This document shows, one piece after another, positions 5,376 to 7,720 of a stretch of 7,720 nt of DNA. The number at the start of each line of letters is the position of its first letter. Within the stretch, counting starts at the first letter, position 1. The notes under the pieces are model-generated. The model was not told the origin of the DNA, did not search any database, and was given only the letters and a program-made list of their open reading frames with translations. The position numbers and the translations under genes are program-made. This DNA is from Planctomicrobium sp. (GTDB lineage Bacteria; Planctomycetota; Planctomycetia; Planctomycetales; Planctomycetaceae), in assembly GCA_029259835.1 (NCBI GenBank), contig JAJDEL010000695.1:1-7720 (forward strand). Reading direction: 5' to 3'.

Positions 5376-7720
5376 ATGAAACGATATTCGATTTTACTGG
5401 TCACTTTGCTCTCGCTCATCGTTGTCGGGAATCAGGCTCAGGGGGCGGATTGGGCGACGTATCGCGCTGATGCGTCTCGGAGTGGGTTCACTGAGGAAAA
5501 CGTTCCGAATCAGTTTAACTTGAGATCGGTTTTCAAGTCGTCGCACCCTCCGAAGCCTGGGTGGATCATGTCGCAGCGGTTGGAATATGACGCGGTCTTC
5601 CAACCGATCATTATGGGAGAGATGGTTTACTGGGGCAGTTCTGTTGACGATCAGGTTTACGCCTTCGACATGAAAACCGGTGAACTCCGCTGGACATTTT
5701 TTACGGAAGGGCCAATTCGTTTTGCACCTGCCGGCTGGAAAGAACGGTTGTTTGTGGTGAGTGATGATGGCTGGCTGTACGCACTCTCGGCAGAGACCGG
5801 GAAGCTACTCTGGAAACATCGCGGAGGTCCGAATGATCGCAAGGTGATGGGGAATGATCGACTGATTTCTCGCTGGCCTGCTCGCGGCGGGGCGGTCGTC
5901 ATCGATGAGACCGTCTACTTCGCTGCTGGAATCTGGCAAAGTGATGGTGTATTCATTCATGCTCTTGATGCTGAAACCGGCGAACTCAAATGGACGAACG
6001 CGGAGAGCGGAGCCATCGAAATGGCACAGCCGCATGGTGGTGCCAACGCCAAAAGCGGCGTCTCTGCACAGGGATATCTACTGGCAGACAGCGATCAACT
6101 TTACGTGCCAACAGGGCGTTCAGTCCCGGCTGTTTTTCAACGCCAGAATGGAGAGTTCCTCTACTATCATCTTCAGAAAAACCAACAGCGAGGTGGCTCA
6201 TTGGCGATGCTGGCGGATCAATTTCTGTGCAATGGCGGTTGCCTGTTCGACAAAAAGACGGGCGACCTTTCCTCACAGTTGGGCTTAGGACCGGCAGTTG
6301 CATTGGTTTCAGGAGTAGTCCGGGCCGAAGGAAAATCGCTGGCAGCCTATGGCTGGAAAGATCGACCTTCGAATGATCGAAAAGGGAAACCGATTCAAAT
6401 TCGTGCGTTAGAGAAATCACGTCTCATTGATTGCGAACAGGAAGTGCTCGAATTCATCATCGCTGGGAAAAACTCGATTCAAGGCGAAGATGGGCGTGTG
6501 AGTACCATCGATTATAGCGGACAACGAAACACCTGGTGGTCGCACGAAGTTGAAGGCCGCGCCTTGGGACTCGCGTACGGAAACGGTTATCTGGTCGTCA
6601 GTACCGACAAAGGATACATCTATTGTTTCGACGGACAAGAAGGGCCAGAACCAAAAATCACTGAGCAGACGAGCGAAGTTGAAGTTTCAGTTGCCGATAA
6701 TTTCCATCAGGCAGCGGATGAAATCCTAAAGAAGACCGGCACCACGAAAGGAATTTGCGTCGACTCGGGTTGCGGCACTGGCGACCTGGCAATGGCGTTG
6801 GCAGCAAAGTCGAAACTTCATATTTACGCAGTCGAAGCAGACGAAACAAAGGTCGCGACCGCCCGCAAAAAAATTCACGATACCGGACTTTACGGTACGC
6901 GAATTACCGTCCATCTGGCAAATCCAGCAAAACCAAACTACCCCAAGAATTTCGCGAATCTGGTTGTCTCTCAGCAATCGTTGACGGCGGAAAACAGTAA
7001 AGACCTCGCAAAAGAGCAACACCGAATTCAGCGTCCATACGGTGGGATGATTTGTGTTGGGCCTCTGGAGAATATGAAAACCGAAACGCGCGGCAAACTG
7101 AAAGGGGCCGGCAGTTGGACTCACATGTACGCCGATGCTGCGAACACCGTTTGCTCAGCAGATGAAATGAGCGGTCCGCTCGAAATGTGTTGGTTCCGAG
7201 ATGTTGATTTCGAATTGCCAAACCGTCACGGTCGCGGGCCTGCCCCGCTCACACATCGTGGCGTGATGATCGTTGGAGGCGTCCACGGAATCTGTGCATT
7301 GGATGCCTACAATGGGCAGACGCTGTGGATTTATGATGAAAAAGAATATCTGCGGGAATTCGATGGAATCCACCACGATGTCGCAGCAACTGAGGTCGGG
7401 AATCACTTTTGCATTGGCGACGACAGCCTCTTTTTAAGGACAGGCAACCGCTGCATTCAACTCGAATTAACCACCGGCAGGCAGATCGCGGTGTTCTCAA
7501 CGCCGACGAAAGAGGAGGACAAAAACCGCTCATGGGGTTATCTGGCGTATCAAGATGACTTACTGTTCGGAACCGTTTCGAACGAAGAACACAAAGTCAG
7601 CCCTCGTTACAAATTGAGCAAGCTGTATCCGGAATCGGTCAAGCTGTTTGCGATTGATGTCAAAACCAAACAATTGAAATGGGAGTATGCTGCAAAAAAT
7701 TCGGTCCGCAATAACACGAT
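5376..7720 (+). CDS. Secreted PQQ-like beta-propeller with inserted methyltransferase domain (3' end outside window)
   Basis: The frame is open from ATG 5376 to the window end: 781 codons plus two bases, no stop. Residues 1-24 are a signal peptide (MKRYS, hydrophobic core, Ala-Gln-Gly-Ala). The mature start DWATYRADASRSGFT is the usual opening of planctomycete PQQ-like proteins. Propeller repeats of the form 'xYAxDxxTGxLxW' lie near 94-106, 134-146 and 194-206. Residues about 440-570 then resemble a class I SAM-dependent methyltransferase: the glycine motif VDSGCGTGDLAMALA at 462-476 and an acidic residue after the next strand (AVEADE, Glu487), where SAM ribose usually binds. The propeller resumes after a WTHMYADAANTVCS segment (581-594), with repeats near 636 and 757. 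It is probably periplasmic; neither the methylation substrate nor binding of real PQQ can be read from the sequence. No strong ribosome-binding site is seen. The gene is divergent from marR. Confidence 0.94.
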   Translation, partial: MKRYSILLVTLLSLIVVGNQAQGADWATYRADASRSGFTEENVPNQFNLRSVFKSSHPPKPGWIMSQRLEYDAVFQPIIMGEMVYWGSSVDDQVYAFDMKTGELRWTFFTEGPIRFAPAGWKERLFVVSDDGWLYALSAETGKLLWKHRGGPNDRKVMGNDRLISRWPARGGAVVIDETVYFAAGIWQSDGVFIHALDAETGELKWTNAESGAIEMAQPHGGANAKSGVSAQGYLLADSDQLYVPTGRSVPAVFQRQNGEFLYYHLQKNQQRGGSLAMLADQFLCNGGCLFDKKTGDLSSQLGLGPAVALVSGVVRAEGKSLAAYGWKDRPSNDRKGKPIQIRALEKSRLIDCEQEVLEFIIAGKNSIQGEDGRVSTIDYSGQRNTWWSHEVEGRALGLAYGNGYLVVSTDKGYIYCFDGQEGPEPKITEQTSEVEVSVADNFHQAADEILKKTGTTKGICVDSGCGTGDLAMALAAKSKLHIYAVEADETKVATARKKIHDTGLYGTRITVHLANPAKPNYPKNFANLVVSQQSLTAENSKDLAKEQHRIQRPYGGMICVGPLENMKTETRGKLKGAGSWTHMYADAANTVCSADEMSGPLEMCWFRDVDFELPNRHGRGPAPLTHRGVMIVGGVHGICALDAYNGQTLWIYDEKEYLREFDGIHHDVAATEVGNHFCIGDDSLFLRTGNRCIQLELTTGRQIAVFSTPTKEEDKNRSWGYLAYQDDLLFGTVSNEEHKVSPRYKLSKLYPESVKLFAIDVKTKQLKWEYAAKNSVRNNT

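Noticed and set aside
5905..6420. Overlapping open frames of 127-144 residues on both strands inside the propeller gene
   Set aside because: They lie wholly within the 5376-7720 coding frame, which has clear propeller repeats; their compositions (Arg/Ser-rich) are those of shadow frames.

Overview
The window looks like chromosomal DNA from a planctomycete (Planctomycetaceae/Rhodopirellula-Gimesia type). This rests on the gene families seen, not on a marker gene: an apparent sulfatase C-terminus, a secreted formylglycine-generating-enzyme-like protein, a secreted mutarotase-fold protein, and above all a secreted PQQ-like beta-propeller with a methyltransferase domain inserted in it. Base composition is near 50% GC, and Shine-Dalgarno sites are patchy: good before three genes, poor or absent before the others.

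Layout. Positions 1-162 hold the 3' end of a plus-strand gene whose C-terminal tail resembles a sulfatase. After a 54-bp gap comes a secreted 330-aa mutarotase-fold (DUF4380-like) protein (217-1209). A convergent minus-strand gene of unknown function follows (1247-2032, possibly starting at 2062). Positions 2063-2474 hold a candidate promoter for that gene, a probable frameshifted remnant of a small gene (about 2118-2349), and a regulatory-looking stretch with a TTGACA box, a palindrome and a short direct repeat. The secreted FGE-like protein (2475-3410) comes next.

Convergent with it, on the minus strand, are a QueG-related iron-sulfur protein fused to an SCP2-like domain (3430-4728) and, upstream of that, a MarR-family regulator (4778-5209). 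The same 12-mer, TGTACATGCAAC, lies 21-24 bp upstream of both start codons. At marR it overlaps the -10 box of a TTGACA-N16-TACAAT promoter. This is good sequence evidence for an autoregulated MarR regulon that controls the iron-sulfur/SCP2 gene. Divergent from marR, a large secreted PQQ-propeller/methyltransferase fusion starts at 5376 and runs off the end of the window.

How the genes may work together. The sulfatase tail, mutarotase-fold protein and FGE-like protein fit the secreted glycan and sulfate-ester metabolism for which planctomycetes are known, but no direct link is shown. The clearest functional unit is the MarR/iron-sulfur-SCP2 pair with its two matching operators. I saw no rRNA, tRNA, CRISPR array or insertion sequence.
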